A stretch of 64,000 nt of DNA from Notospermus geniculatus (GCA_002633025.1 NMRB01000144.1:442699-506698), one strand, 5' to 3'; counted from the first letter of the stretch, positions 10,511 to 21,926 are shown. The notes: generated from the sequence alone by a model not told the origin. Translations and numbers: made by a program.

Positions 10511-10808
10511 CCCATTAGGTGCCAGACAAGTATAAATTATGTCAGCTTTTTTTCCCAGTGCTTTTCACTTTTTTACCATATCTTGGTTTTTTGCTCAAAT
10601 GACAAAAAGAAAAAGTTGAAGATAAAGTGAACAAGTGATGTTTATTTTGTAGCTTATAACACTGGCTACATGATACAACTGGAGCCGAGTTTAAATGTTG
10701 TTGTTGTTGTTGGTTGCCTCTGTGACGGCCGGAAATCACACGGGCGGGTTTGGGCTATATGGGATTATGCAGGCTTGGGCGGGTTTGGGCTATATGGCGC
10801 CTAATGGG
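10511..10808. mobile_element. piggyBac-type MITE (TTAA, CCC termini)
   Basis: The terminal inverted repeats are CCCATTAGGTGCC and GGCGCCTAATGGG, flanked by TTAA at 10507-10510 and 10809-10812. TTAA plus CCC-starting termini is the usual signature of piggyBac elements. The interior is non-coding and includes a duplicated GGGCGGGTTTGGGCTATATG. Confidence 0.75.
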
Positions 10809-10819
10809 TTAATACATGC

Positions 10820-11166
10820 AGTCATAATGTCATGCGTATAAGGTTGTGGATATTGGCGATAATCTAAATGTTTCAAAATTAGATGATTTGGGTTTTTATC
10901 CCTGGCAGCGAATGCGAATGACGTCGTGCAACGGTAACATTTGCGAATCAATCCGAAGAAGAAGCACAGTTGGAAGGGTCCTCTTGATCCTCAGTAATAT
11001 TGAAGTACTGCTGAACAACTTCAACGATGAGGGCATTTTATTCAACTGTTATCACTAAAGGAGCATCAACAGATGCATCATGTCTCATCCTAGTTATTCG
11101 TTGTCCACATCGTCAACGTGAAGATTGAGGTTGATGTTTCTCTTTCTCATTCCTTCCCATATCTTG
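10820..11166. repeat. Dispersed repeat, copy 2 (3' end of a hAT element)
   Basis: This is the second copy of the 757-1045 repeat. It begins GTCATAATGTCATGCG and ends where the minus-strand frame changes abruptly from a Tc1-like sequence to the hAT tail KIWEGMRKRNINLN. The junction at about 11166 is therefore a boundary between two mobile elements. Confidence 0.7.
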
Positions 11167-11865
11167 TATCTCAGGAACCGTTGTTTATTTTGCTTCTCGC
11201 AGTATTGTACAAAGTCACCTTTGGGATCCCAGTTCAAGTCATGCTTTGTCAGCCATTCTTGCATAACACCTTTTCTGGAGTTTAACGTTGGGATTGCTTC
11301 CGATCTGACACTGGTATGGGGCATTATCCATTACAATTACCGAATTTGGTGATATTCGTGGAATGAGAGTTTCACGGAATCATTTTTGGAATGTTGGTCC
11401 ATCCATATCTCCATGATAATCAAGCAGCTGTTTGTCTCCTGATTTTCCTGAAGTGAATACCAGACCTGCACTGTCTATGAAACCATTTTCATTTCCAGTG
11501 TGCAAAATGATAAGACACTGGCCTTTACCCGTTGGGTCCTTTTTAAATATGTCAATAATCCACGTGAGAATGCATCCTTTTTACTACCCGGAGTAGCATC
11601 TTCCCAGGCCCATGAGGCGGTACTACCAGCATCGACCCAGGACCCATGTTCCCGAAGCCGTCGTAAGGTTAACGATGTCGTTACGCTTTGTATTTTCCCA
11701 GTTTTAACGACATCGTTAACCTAACGATGGCTTCGGGAACATGGCTCCTGGTCTCATCAGTAAAAAAAGATAGTTCTCCCTTCTTTTCGGTACTGCCGGA
11801 TTTGATGCAAATATTTGTGCCGCCAGTTGATCTGACCATCTCGTTCTAACAGGATACTCTTGCGT
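11167..11865 (-). pseudogene. Tc1/mariner-like transposase, N-terminal and core part
   Basis: Reading the minus strand from 11865, the frames show WRHKYLHQIRQYRKEGRT, then FFTDET with the first catalytic Asp. After a 105-bp insertion comes WVDAGSTASWAWEDATPG, and further on IILHTGNENGFIDS, DYHGDMDGPTFQK and VIVMDNAPY with the second Asp, then TLNSRKGVMQEWLTKHDLNW. This is the order of the DDE_3 (IS630/Tc1/mariner) fold. Stops and frameshifts make it inactive. The third acidic residue is missing here, where the sequence joins a hAT repeat at 11166, but it survives in the related copy at 3560-3965. Confidence 0.8.
11642..11746. mobile_element. 105-bp foldback element, CCWGG target duplication
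   Basis: The arms ACCCATGTTCCCGAAGCC and its complement enclose a second paired block TTAACGATGTCGTTA. The flanks are CCAGG (11637-11641) and CCTGG (11747-11751). Deleting the element and one 5-mer rejoins the surrounding transposase frame exactly between DET and WVDAG. Three other copies of related elements in the window have about the same length (105-106 bp). Confidence 0.8.
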
Positions 11866-12249
11866 CTCCTTTTTTATGGTTCCCGATCATCAAGATCGGG
11901 AACCATATTGTTTTTGGTCATGGTGTGTGTGTGTGTTGTGTGTGTGTATCTGTCTGTCTGTCTGTCTGTCTTTCTGTCTCTGTGTCCGGTCTGTCACGCC
12001 TTCATATCTTATCTCCGTCAACAGCTACAGCTCTGGTAACACATCCTACCCCTAGGTTTGTCAACCTGGGCAATCCAATGAGCCAATCATTTTCAACATC
12101 AGATGCCTCCATCATGATGTAATCAACATATCAGACTTGATATTTTTTCCGTCACCCTTTTACCTGATTCCGTAACTCGGCTCCTTTAACATCCAGAGCA
12201 ACAGAAACAAGTTCTACCCTTAGGTTTTCATACCCTCGGAATCGAATGG

Positions 12250-12449
12250 ACTGATTACTTTTGATATGAGATGTTGGGGTCATGATGATATCGATATCAC
12301 AAATTTGATATTTTGAGACAACTTGCCATATTGTCAACTGAGCAACATGACTGATTACTTTTGATCTGAGATGTTGGGGTCATGATGATATCGATATCAC
12401 AAATTTGATATTTTGAGACAACTTGCCATATTGTCAACTGAGCAACATG
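12250..12449. repeat. Tandem duplication of 100 bp
   Basis: Two nearly identical 100-bp units start GACTGATTACTTTTGATMTG and end GTCAACTGAGCAACAT. The near identity suggests a recent duplication. Confidence 0.9.
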
Positions 12450-12854
12450 AAACAAGTCTTTTAGTTCTTGCCTGCTTTATCGAAGGACATGACTGTGTTA
12501 AAATTCTCAGCCTCACGTGTCTGGGTGATTGAAATATCATAAGATTTTGATATATCAAACTTGCTAATTTGAAATATCTCTGCCTGTGGTAGAGATAGAG
12601 GCATGATATCAGTCATACTTAGGTTACTGATGATGCCCATTTCGATTATGCAACGACCTTGACGATCAGAGTTCAAGGTCAAGGTCAAACTTGATAATTT
12701 GAAATATCTCTGCCTGATAGAGGCACGATATCACCCATACTTATGTTATCGATGATGCCCATTTCGATTATGCAACGGCCTTGATGATCAGATGTCAAGG
12801 TCAAGGTCAAGCTTTATAATTTGAAATATTTCTGCATTTGGTACAGTTAGGGTA

Positions 12855-13000
12855 ATTCCTTTTTTCTGTACCTTTTTACCTTGTACCTTTATTACCTAGT
12901 ACCTTCTTTTACCCAGTACCGGTACCTTTTTTACCTGTACCATTTTTACCTAGTACCTTTATTACCTAGTACCTTTCTACCGACTTTTCTACGGTACCTT
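12855..13000. repeat. TACC-rich degenerate tandem repeat
   Basis: Many diverged copies of TACCTAGTACCTTTATTACC follow one another. Several contain GGTACC. Confidence 0.8.
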
Positions 13001-13100
13001 TTTATCTGACCTCTATCAACGTGCCTTGATCTCTGTCAATGTACCATTCATGTACCGGTAGAAGCACCTGTACATCGGGAACCATACGACATTTACAATG

Positions 13101-13719
13101 TCATCTTGTTTTATAACGAATCTTTAAGTCTCTTAGCAAATGTTTTATAGTAGTTTTTCCCATATTGGGAAGATCATTATCATTGTTTATTTCCTGTAAC
13201 AGTTTTGCGGCAGTTAATCCACTGGCTTGACCTGTTCTCCTTATTTACCTTAGTGCATACTTTGTCCAGAATGTCAGTATTCCACAACTATCCGGTTAAA
13301 GGGCCTCTAAAGGCAGCTTCCTATTAGGCTACTAACAGTACTCCCACTAGGCAACAGGTGACGCTAGTAACCATGAACTCATGAATTGTGGATCAAATGA
13401 AATTTTACTTCCAAATTGGATCATCCTGCCACCAATTCTCTGTTAGTAATCATATCAATATGACAATGCCTCTCCTGTCTGCCCGATGGTGCCTGGCGTC
13501 ACGATGCCGCTCTGGACGGCTTGACGCAAGGACCCTGAATGCCGCGGAGCAGCAAATGCGCGAAGCGCGACAAAACACTGGGGCGGGTCACATTGATTCT
13601 TACCACCTTAGAGACGAAATCTGACCTTCTTACCAAAAACTGCCGAAATGGTCGTTCTATGCGGTTTGAAGGCGAAATTTCTGTATGGAGGCCTGCGGAA
13701 GGTTATTCAACGTTGTTCA
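13101..13719. other. No gene recognised
   Basis: Overlapping plus-strand frames here share no motif and partly run into the TIR element at 13725. I see nothing supportable. Confidence 0.4.
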
Positions 13720-13724
13720 GGTCG

Positions 13725-14362
13725 CAGGGCCGGCGCGGCCACTTTTCCATTGAGGGGGTACACCATCAATAGGGGCACCTACATACAGAGCGAGAGCAGG
13801 GCCGTAGCTAGCTTTTTTTCGCTAGGGAGGCATTTTAAGCAGATAAGCTCAACGGACGTGGGCTTCGCCTTCCAGCATGGCGCCGAAGAGGCCGGTTTTG
13901 TGGGGGAGGGGGTCTGGGGGTCTCCCCAGGAAAATTTTGAAAATTAGAAGCTCTGAGATGTGATTTTAGGTCAATTTCCTGCACCCTGAGACACGAACAA
14001 TAATGATCTTTTTTCCCATTTGATTTTGCTGAAAAAATGTTTTTGAACGATTGGCCTGGGGGGGGGGGGCACACATCCCTATGCTAGGTACGGGTCTGGA
14101 GAGATTAAGTTAAGTATAATTTCAAAGCACAACGAACCAAAATGCCCTGCTCCCCGAGAAAATTTTGATTCTGAAGTACCGGAAACGCGATTTCCTGGCA
14201 TCTGGGCGGGGGTCGATGGACATAACACTTGAAGGGGCGTGCAAAGTGCCCTTTTGGGATTTGCGTGCCCTTTTCAAAAGGGCACCCCAACCAAAAAGGG
14301 CACATCACCCACAATTATTGAGGGGGTAAATACCCCCCTACCCCCCGGCCGCGCCGGCCCTG
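13725..14362. mobile_element. 638-bp TIR element with GGTCG target duplication
   Basis: The ends are perfect 16-bp inverted repeats, CAGGGCCGGCGCGGCC and its complement. Both are flanked by GGTCG (13720-13724 and 14363-14367). A second CAGGGCCGTAGCTAGC start lies inside at 13799; a near match, CAGGGCCGTCGCTAGC, occurs at 24228. CAGGG termini recall hAT elements, but a 5-bp duplication does not fit their usual 8 bp. No transposase is encoded. Confidence 0.8.
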
Positions 14363-14639
14363 GGTCGGGTGGGTCTTTCAAAGCTATTGTGAAATATGAT
14401 TTACAGGCGAAAAAGAACCCCAACAATTTGTCGAATACGTCATCAAATTGAGAACTATATATTCATGAGGTAGCCGAAGTATGCCGAAGAACGCTCGGAA
14501 CCTGTCACTCTCTCACCGTCCCTCATGATCACTGGATGGTGGTGGTTATGGTGACGATGCTCGGTCCGAGCTGCAGGACCTGCTCCTTTCCCGAGGCATG
14601 TTCGGTGCTCCTTTGATCTGCACTACATAACTGTAGTCA

Positions 14640-15101
14640 TTGTTTCCCGCAGCATTAGAAGAAAGCGAGCAATGTGCCACAAATAATCAACGGCATCTTC
14701 TCGCAGATCACTGATATTTGGCACATCAGGTCCCAACAATGCATGTACATCACGATCAACATCGTTTTCACATTCGACACCTTCAGGTCCTGGGGTGGGA
14801 TATTCGCACCATGATCGTTTCTTTGTGGTTGTCTGATTGGACCATTTAGATATTGCAGATGAAAAGCAGAATGCTTTCGGAGAATATGCGATTGGTGCCG
14901 AAAACTTTTTTGACATCTTCCTATGCCACATACAATTGAAAAATGTGTTTCAAATCCATGGACTCCCTTGTAATGATTCAATAAATGAGGAAAATGCCGT
15001 GTTTCATAGTCGCACTTGCTACAACAGAAGAGTTGGATGTCTTCCAAGGCATCAGCCACAACTTGAATGGTGGACCTTTGAATTACTGGTAGATATTGCA
15101 C
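14640..15101 (-). pseudogene. C2H2 zinc-finger-type protein relic
   Basis: The minus strand contains CSKCDYETRHFPHLLNHY, then CGIGRCQKSFRHQSHILRKH. These fit two C2H2-like units, C-x2-C-x12-H and C-x4-C-x12-H-x3-H. From memory this paired arrangement opens a multi-copy invertebrate and fish family with a following A.FLL.lrE segment. Such a segment, HIARFLLMLRETMT, occurs downstream in another frame, implying a frameshift. The sequence then runs into stops. It is probably a transposon-linked or retrocopied relic rather than a host gene. Confidence 0.5.
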
Positions 15102-15115
15102 CGTTCAATCAGTGA

Positions 15116-16180
15116 TCAATTGGGAGTCAACATGGGCACACCCTTCCCATCACTCTCTGGTACAGTAACCTGGTACCCGTAAAAATAACCGATACGGCCT
15201 AAGCGTAGAATATAGGCCTTTTCCTCCCTACGAAATCATCTGTGTTCACACTTTTCTGATTTTGATGTTTTGTCACTGTCGCCTTTGCCTTCTGAGGATT
15301 AACAGTTCATGATGACGTCCGTGACACTGTGTCAACACATCCCCTAGCAACATCGTTTTTAGCTAAACACCGCGAAACAAATGCCTGCTGATTTAAAACG
15401 TGAAAGTCTGTGACCATTATGAAAGTTTCTCAATGTCCAGGCACTTGGCTGATGGATGAGCAAAAGACACAGGGTTCAGCTGACAAGGTATGCATAGCGG
15501 ATGCTGTCCCAACACGCAGAACAGAAGGCATAACCTTTACTCTACTTCTTCTCTTTGACGTTCATCGATGATTTCGGTTTCAAAAGAGGGTTTTTAAATC
15601 CCTCAGAACGTTCACGACGTTCGATGTCCTCCTTAACCCTCTAGAGCCCAAGGAGAGATTTCATGATGGAAAAAAATCTTTTTCTGTCATAACAAATTTA
15701 TTGAACATCAAACAACACGAATATTACAATGTTTGGAAAAAAGTAGCCCCTCATGCCATATTTTGGTCTGGGGTCAGTTTCCTGTAATTCACGCAGATCA
15801 TCTTGACCAGCACAAAATGAATGTCGTTCTTTTTAGGCTGTATCGCCATCTTCCTTCCAGTCTGCCAAATGTGTTTTCAATGGTTATTCTTGCCCTACTG
15901 AGCCTACAGTTAAAGCTCCGTTGGGCAGCATTCAGTTGTTCTCTGTAGAGCGAATGGTTTCATTAACCACGTTAGTAATGGGTTAGAAGGGGAGCATCTT
16001 CTCCTGCATTTCTCCTTGGTCTTTCTGGGAAAAGCAAAATCCCAATCCTTGCAAGATAAAATAAAGTGGAATATGCAAGAACTCTGGCATCATGTGCTCT
16101 ACCAGCGAAGCCGAAGAAGACATCCTTGAACCGTTAGGCCTACTTGTAATTGCACGCATTGAAAAATTATCGAATGGTGA
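15116..16180. other. No gene recognised
   Basis: No coding motif is convincing. TTAACCCTCTAGAGCCCAAGG at 15633-15653 resembles a lone piggyBac-type end, but I could not find its partner. Confidence 0.4.
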
Positions 16181-16681
16181 CTAAATAGTCTGCAGCATGC
16201 TTAATAGGGCCTTTGTTGGGACATGAATCCCGTTGATTGCACCAGCACATTGCGGAAATCCCCAGGTATGTTGATAACCTGCTAGAATATCATTCATCCT
16301 TTGTCCAGTTGGAAATTGCAAAGAGCTTCGCTGCAAGACATGGCAGTTAGCTCGACAAGTAGGTATCTTGGATAAGTGTACCGACCTAGAACAGCCTTGG
16401 TAACGACGACAAAGGATCACAGTTCGATCCTTTGGCTTTGTAACTTGTCCACAGTACACGCAGCACAAATATTCTCTGCAACCTTGCTTCCACGGTTTTT
16501 CAGTAGAAGCTGGAAGCATTTTCCTCGAATATTTGGCGTTTTGGTGGCATTTTCCATGTTTTCTGTGCACAAAGCCTCCATGACAGCTCAGAGGGTATCC
16601 CCGTTCTAAAAATAAACAAGTAGCCAATTCATGTTGACCAATCAACGCCAAGAAACTCGCAGGCAGTACCGGTCTATACAT
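16181..16681 (-). pseudogene. PIF/Harbinger transposase fragment
   Basis: The end of this 166-codon minus-strand frame reads FPTGQRMNDILAGYQHTW followed by GFPQCAGAINGIHVPTKA. This is the segment around the first catalytic Asp of Harbinger (DDE_Tnp_4, HARBI1-like) transposases, normally GFPxxxGAIDGTHI. Here the catalytic Asp is Asn, and the frame stops soon after. The N-terminal two thirds do not resemble the family in this frame, consistent with earlier frameshifts. It is an inactive relic. Confidence 0.65.
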
Positions 16682-17136
16682 TTTATGTTTATAGACCGGG
16701 TACCAGTCTAAGGGAATGGTTAATGTTTGAACAGCCTGAGCTGCAGTTTACTGACCAAGTGGACCACTCTGCAAAGAAGCAGACAACGTGGACATGGTGG
16801 ATATTTCATCAGAACCAGGCATTGTGCATTGCTTCATTTTCAATTTCGAATTCATCTTTTTCAAGTTCCTCAATGGCTTCATTCATCATTGTTTTTCAAA
16901 CAGAAGTTATGCATTACACACGATGCCAGAATGGTGTGACACATCAGTTCAAAGTCTTGGCAATCAAAATCTCTGAGCGGTCAGAAGCGTCTTTCAGTTG
17001 TCGTCATGTTGGAGGTCCAATGGAGGTGTATTGAGTAAACCATTTCTTGAAGCAGCGAATATGTTGAAATTGTTCTGTATAATGCCTCGTTGGTTAGAAA
17101 ACACATTCGTAGGTCACAACCACGCCAAGAATTTAA

Positions 17137-17675
17137 AGGTTACCTGAGAAGCTTCCCAGCACTCAGCCTCTCTGGAAAGATGTTGGAATAAAGATCATTT
17201 CAGTGAAAGTTGCATGAAAATTGGACCATTAATTACAGTGTTATACCAAATTTAAGATGTTGTTTCTACCTGACAACCAAACAACTTGGTATCCATGGCT
17301 GTCCGGGCGGCGGGTTCGTGAGGTAAATTGTGCTGTCCAGAAATTCTAAAATTGCCCTCAGAATCCATATTGAAGGAAATAACTCCAGCACGACTGACTG
17401 AACAAGAAAAATACATCAAAACTACACCCAACTGCCCAAGTTAAATGAGTTATTTTGATGTTTTTTGCATGTTTACAAAATCCAATGACATCAAATGTGC
17501 TGTTCTCCGCTGCCTGACATGACTGTCAGGGGTGTGTAGTAGTCCTATTTAAATTGCCATAACTTTGTAATGGGTGACCCGATTTTCATGCGCTTTGCAG
17601 TTTCATGTTGCCTGACTAATGCTCTATAGTATTACGCAGAAAACCAGAGGTCGAAAAAAGCTTCTCAGGTAACCT
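17137..17675. mobile_element. TTAA-flanked TIR element
   Basis: The ends read AGGTTACCTGAGAAGCTT and its complement, flanked by TTAA (17133-17136 and 17676-17679). The inner part, from about 17170 to 17640, has no coding motif. The paired arms extend about 40 bp with mismatches. Confidence 0.75.
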
Positions 17676-17744
17676 TTAACGGTATCTTGTGCATCATCAC
17701 AAAATCATTGCCCCTGCTGTCTCCACTGCAGAGTTTCTTTAGGC

Positions 17745-18310
17745 GAGTTTTTTTTTTTTATTTTTAGGTTCTCAGGTTTGCCCTCTTGCCAATCAAAGTC
17801 GGAGGGAGGAAAAAAAATAAAGAAAAAACTTTATTTTTGGTCATTTTATGGATTATCAAAACTTCTGTCACCTGTCACCCTGGTCGGAGGAACAAATAAT
17901 AAAAAAACTTTTTTCCAGAAAAAAAATTGTTGTTGTCTGTTTAGTGTGTTTGTCCATGGTCCAAAATTCGACCCGAAATACTACAGGGTGGCCCAGCCCT
18001 GCCATCAGGATATCATTGATGGATGGTCATGTGGTTGGAGGGAGTGTTGTTTGGGATTCATGGGTGGTGGTTGTTGGCAGCGCAGTGGCCTTCAATCTTC
18101 CTAACTGCCCAATCATTCCGTTGCATGAAAAACGAGGCAGAAATTTCAAATCTTTTTAGTTTTATTCGGAGATCGGAAAAAGTAAAAGAAAAAAATTTAT
18201 TTTTTTCCAAGAATTTCCCTTATCTCGTCGGCGGACTCGGAAAAGAGCATGAAAAAAAAACTTTATTTTTTTCAAATCTGGAGTTGACATGTCGGAGTAC
18301 TCGCGAACCG
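17745..18310. other. A/T-run region with repeated short hairpins
   Basis: Four or so segments of the form CGGAGG or CGGA, then A-runs, then ACTTTATTTTTT follow each other at 17800-17850, 17880-17935, 18165-18215 and 18235-18290. Each could fold through A-T pairing. I see no gene and cannot assign an element. Confidence 0.4.
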
Positions 18311-18329
18311 AACTATCAAAAAAGCCTCG

Positions 18330-18870
18330 CCTTACACAATCAATATGTAGCTATTCACCGTGCAGAGGGAGCACTCGTACATTGCACTTTCCCTTGTTTG
18401 TCCCATGGAACACAGCACCGACAGAAAACATCGGGGGGTCAATGTAGTAGCCATTATCCCACATTGTTTCTTTTCCTCCTCTGACACAATCGGAAATACT
18501 CTGAAACTTCCAGACACAAAGCAATTTGTTAAGCGGCTTCTCATCTTGGATACATCGTCGGCAAGTTTTGGCAGGAATCGTCTGGTTTTAGAGAGCGACA
18601 TCATTAGCCACACCACTGCAAAAAGCCCACAACTTGAGCCACCCCTTTGTTGTTGGGACATTTTCTATCCTCAAAGTTATGCTCTGCCTCTCCGTATGCA
18701 GGATACTAGCGAAACATTTTTGCATTCGCATGCTGTATTTTCGTTCTTTCGCACTGTCCAGGGTTCTTGGTAATTGACGCTATCAGACCGAGATTCGATA
18801 CACAAATCCAATGGGTTCCGTCACGATTAAAAATTTGGATGCATCATCATTGGCAATTACGTCTGCTGCG
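18330..18870 (-). pseudogene. Ulp1/SENP-type (C48) cysteine protease relic
   Basis: On the minus strand a frame reads NRDGTHWICVSNLG, with the likely catalytic His. After a frameshift comes SQQQRGGSSCGLFAVVWLMM, with the Gln and catalytic Cys arrangement Q...G..CGLFA, then MRSRLTNCFVSGSFRVFP. This is the His-to-Cys part of a C48 protease domain. Past a further frameshift a Cys-rich FCRCCVPWDKQ follows, resembling the C-rich end of transposon-linked C48 proteins. The frameshifts make it non-functional. Such genes are common in invertebrate mobile elements, which is the most likely source. Confidence 0.6.
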
Positions 18871-19639
18871 AAGGAAAATGTGGTCAGTCGTAGTCAGTTC
18901 CATCGTCATTGGTCCCACTCTGGTGGTGGATCATTTGGAAGTGGGTGGGGTTGGATGATGATGTCATGATGCGCTACCCAGGCCTACTGCATGTCTTATG
19001 TAATGCGCTACTAACACATATTATTTAACAGGAGTTTTGATGCGTGCCCCATCACTGTGTGCAAGTGCAAATGGATGGGTGATGATTGGGTACGCTAGAA
19101 CTTTTCTTTAGATCAAATGCAGTCTTCTCAGCAATGACCATAGTCATTCGGATGAATGTCCGGCATGCTCTCGGCATTTGTCTTGTCCGTCTGTGAGGCT
19201 GGCAACCTAACCTTCTTCTTGACATTTTCAGTTGCAAAGTTCTGGACTTTTATTCGCTTAACTGGTTTCAGAAATTGACTGCAATCAGTGTCTCATTTAC
19301 CTTGGAACTTTTTTCTCCTCTCTGCTCCTCTTTTCAGTGGGTTCAAGAGATACGCTTCTGTAGCCTTGGAAGCTGCTTGACCAGTTTCTACATTAACAAG
19401 GGATCCCGGCGCATCATCAGAAAAAGGATTACAGAATTACCCCATTTTTGCACTGAGTCCAGCCATCTGTTCTTTGTCCTTCTTGATTCGAGAGGGACGG
19501 CACTGGGCAGTACAAAGTAGCTCTTAACCTGGGAAATACACGTGAGGGAATGTGCCTCCAACACACCGAAAGGGGTGGACATCCTCAGGGCATTGAGAGA
19601 GGCATGACCGTAAATGACCTGAGATTCTCAGGATGGGCC

Positions 19640-20241
19640 TACCGTAGCATGTAAAGTTTGTTTCTCGTCCAAGGTTTCAACATTTGCATCATTGTTGTCC
19701 CAGACTGAGGCAGTTGCCAGGCCTGGATCCAATCTAATGCCATCTTGTGCATCATGGTTACGGGATTCTACCGAATCAGCAAATTCCGTCTCTCCAAACC
19801 TTTAGTTTCACTGTAACTGATACTACTGTGACCAGTTCTGTTTAAAATCTGTAATGAAAGTTAGAACATGTGAGTGAAGCTAAACCGAGACCCATAGCTG
19901 CATGCTTCCATGGCTTTACTGTTCTTCTTGAGACATTGAATAGCACACGATGCCATTTAGTTTACTTTGGGATCCATGTGTTCTTTGTGTGTTCCGGAGA
20001 AAGTTCCTGTGAGTCCACCCAGAAGACTTCGGAAGAATAGGTCCACCTGTGCCAGTACGTCTGCGGCAGTTTCGTTGAGATTCTCGACAGTGGCTCGTTT
20101 CGGTGTCCTGGACTTTGGCAGTTTCAGGATCTGCGATCGAAGATGGAGAGCTGCCCATCGCAGTTTGTCTTCATGTGGCTCCCGTTGAGCATCATCGTAA
20201 AGTCTATCTAAAGCACCATCTTCTGGGATCTTTGAACTCAA
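19640..20241 (-). pseudogene. Orphan invertebrate multi-copy protein relic
   Basis: The minus strand shows LRWAALHLRSQILKLPKSRT, then VDLFFRSLLGGL and DPKVN. After a stop and a frame change it reads VKPWKHAAMGLGLASLTCSN, then in another frame ILNRTGHSSISYSETKGLET and GLATASVWDNNDANVETLDE. I recall this order, including KPWKHTALGLGLASLTGS and GLATGxAWDNxDxNxETLxGK, from large uncharacterised proteins repeated in many marine invertebrate genomes. At least three lesions break the frame. The function of the family is unknown to me; multi-copy behaviour suggests a mobile element. Confidence 0.5.
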
Positions 20242-20654
20242 AAATGAAATTGCCCCTTCTGTGGTCAGCCAGCTTGACCTTTATTATGTCCCCATGTCAT
20301 TCTCTGATCTTCACAGAGAAAAAAATCCATTTCAAATGGAGACAAAACGCATCTCCAACAGCTTGTCCGCAGGGCGTGACGTTTTTGTTTCCATTTGAGA
20401 CATTATGTTTCGTCTCATGTCGAGATATTACCATCTCTAGTCGAGATGATCATCGTCTCATGATCTGGTGAAATGGGCAACTGCTTCTTAATAAACAGCA
20501 GTTTTGTAAAAATCTACAACAGCAGTACTGCAAAAGAACAGCACTGGTTGTATATATAGTCCTGGGGCTGAGGGGGGTCCTGTGTGCAATCAGATGTCCC
20601 CTAATTTTGACTCTTGATCCTTGTAGGGGACCCCTAGGAGATTAAAANAGAGAA

Positions 20655-21926
20655 AATTCGACAAGGTTCAGGGGTAGGCCGAGTGCATTCGCAATTTCTG
20701 TCGTAATTTGCCGTGATGTTCCATTGAATGCAGGATGGAGAGAACTAGGCTAAGTGAAACTAGGCTGAGGACAGGAGGTAATAAACCAAAGTTTCCAGGC
20801 CATCTGCCGAGCTGTTCTGATGAAGAGAACAGGAGACAATTGGTGTCATTTTGTAGGTATATCATTCTTCATTTTTTGTAACAAACCTAAGTTACAATTT
20901 ATCTCCACTCCGTGGTAAAAAGGGAAGAGGGCCTAAATGGCAATAACTCTTGAACCTTTGGAGATATCGGCAAACGGTTCAGTGGAAATATGGAGGAGAG
21001 GAGACATTGACGATGGTTCACTGCAAATTTGGTCAACTTCCTCCAAGGGGGCGCGTGCCTGCACTCTTTTTAACTTAACCACTCACTGGAGAGATTTTGT
21101 AACGTTACAAAATCTCGCCACTGGAGAGATTTTGTAACGTTACAAAATGTCACCACTCACTGGAGAGATTTTGTAACGTTACAAAATCTCTCCAGTGAGT
21201 GGTGAGATTTTGTAACGTTACAACATCTCTCCAGTGAGTTTCGAGATTTTGTTACCTTACAAAATCTCTCCAGTGGTGAGATTTTGTAACGTTTTTGCTG
21301 TTTAGGCCCTCTTCCCTTTTGTGCTTGAGAGACAGGTGCTGCCCCCTGAGCTAAGGAACTGCTCGGCAGATGGCCTGGAAACTTTGGTTACCTCCTGTCC
21401 TCAGCCTAGTTTCACTTAGCCTAGTTCGCTCCATCCTGCATTCAATGGAACCTCACGGCAAATTACGACAGAAATTGCAAATGCACTCGGACTACCCCTG
21501 AACCTTGTCGAACTTTCTCTGAGAGTATGGTATAACTTCTAACACATGAGTATGGTGATAACTTCTAACACATGAAAGTTACACTTTATCGCCAGGAGAC
21601 TTTTTGTAACAAACCTAAGTTACAATTTATCTCCACTCCCTGGTAAAAAGGGAAGAAGGCCTAAACGGCAAAAACGTTACAAAATCTCGCCACTGGAGAG
21701 ATTTTGTAACGTTACAAAATCTCTCCAGTGGTTAAGTTAAAAAGAGTGCAGGCACGCGCCCACTTGGAGGAAGTTGACCAAATTTGCAGTGAACCATCGT
21801 CAATGTCTCCTCCATATTTCCACTGAACCGTTTGCCGATATCTCTAAAGGTTCAAGAGTTATTGCCGTTTAGGCCCTCTTCCCTTTTCACCAGGGAGTGG
21901 AGATAAATTGTAACTTAGGTTTGTTG
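20655..21926. repeat. Nested foldback cluster
   Basis: An outer pair of arms (20655-20830 and about 21345-21520), around GTCCTCAGCCTAGTTTCAC, encloses a second element starting TGTAACAAACCTAAGTTACA at 20877. That element has inner palindromes GATTTTGTAACGTTACAAAATC repeated several times (21090-21290). A sister copy with full ends lies next door at about 21607-21926, with 65-bp terminal repeats. The two inner elements also share a segment in opposite orientation (20935-21090 versus 21720-21865). Confidence 0.75.

Larger units (their letters stand above)
11875..13090. repeat. Complex repeat bounded by GATCGGGAACCAT
   Basis: It opens with a hairpin GGTTCCCGATCATCAAGATCGG, then a TG and CTGT microsatellite (11920-11985). 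Unit-length duplications follow, and it closes near another CATCGGGAACCATAC. Within it 12500-12830 holds two diverged units of about 130 bp around TTTGAAATATCTCTGCCTG and CCCATTTCGATTATGCAACG. Confidence 0.6.
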
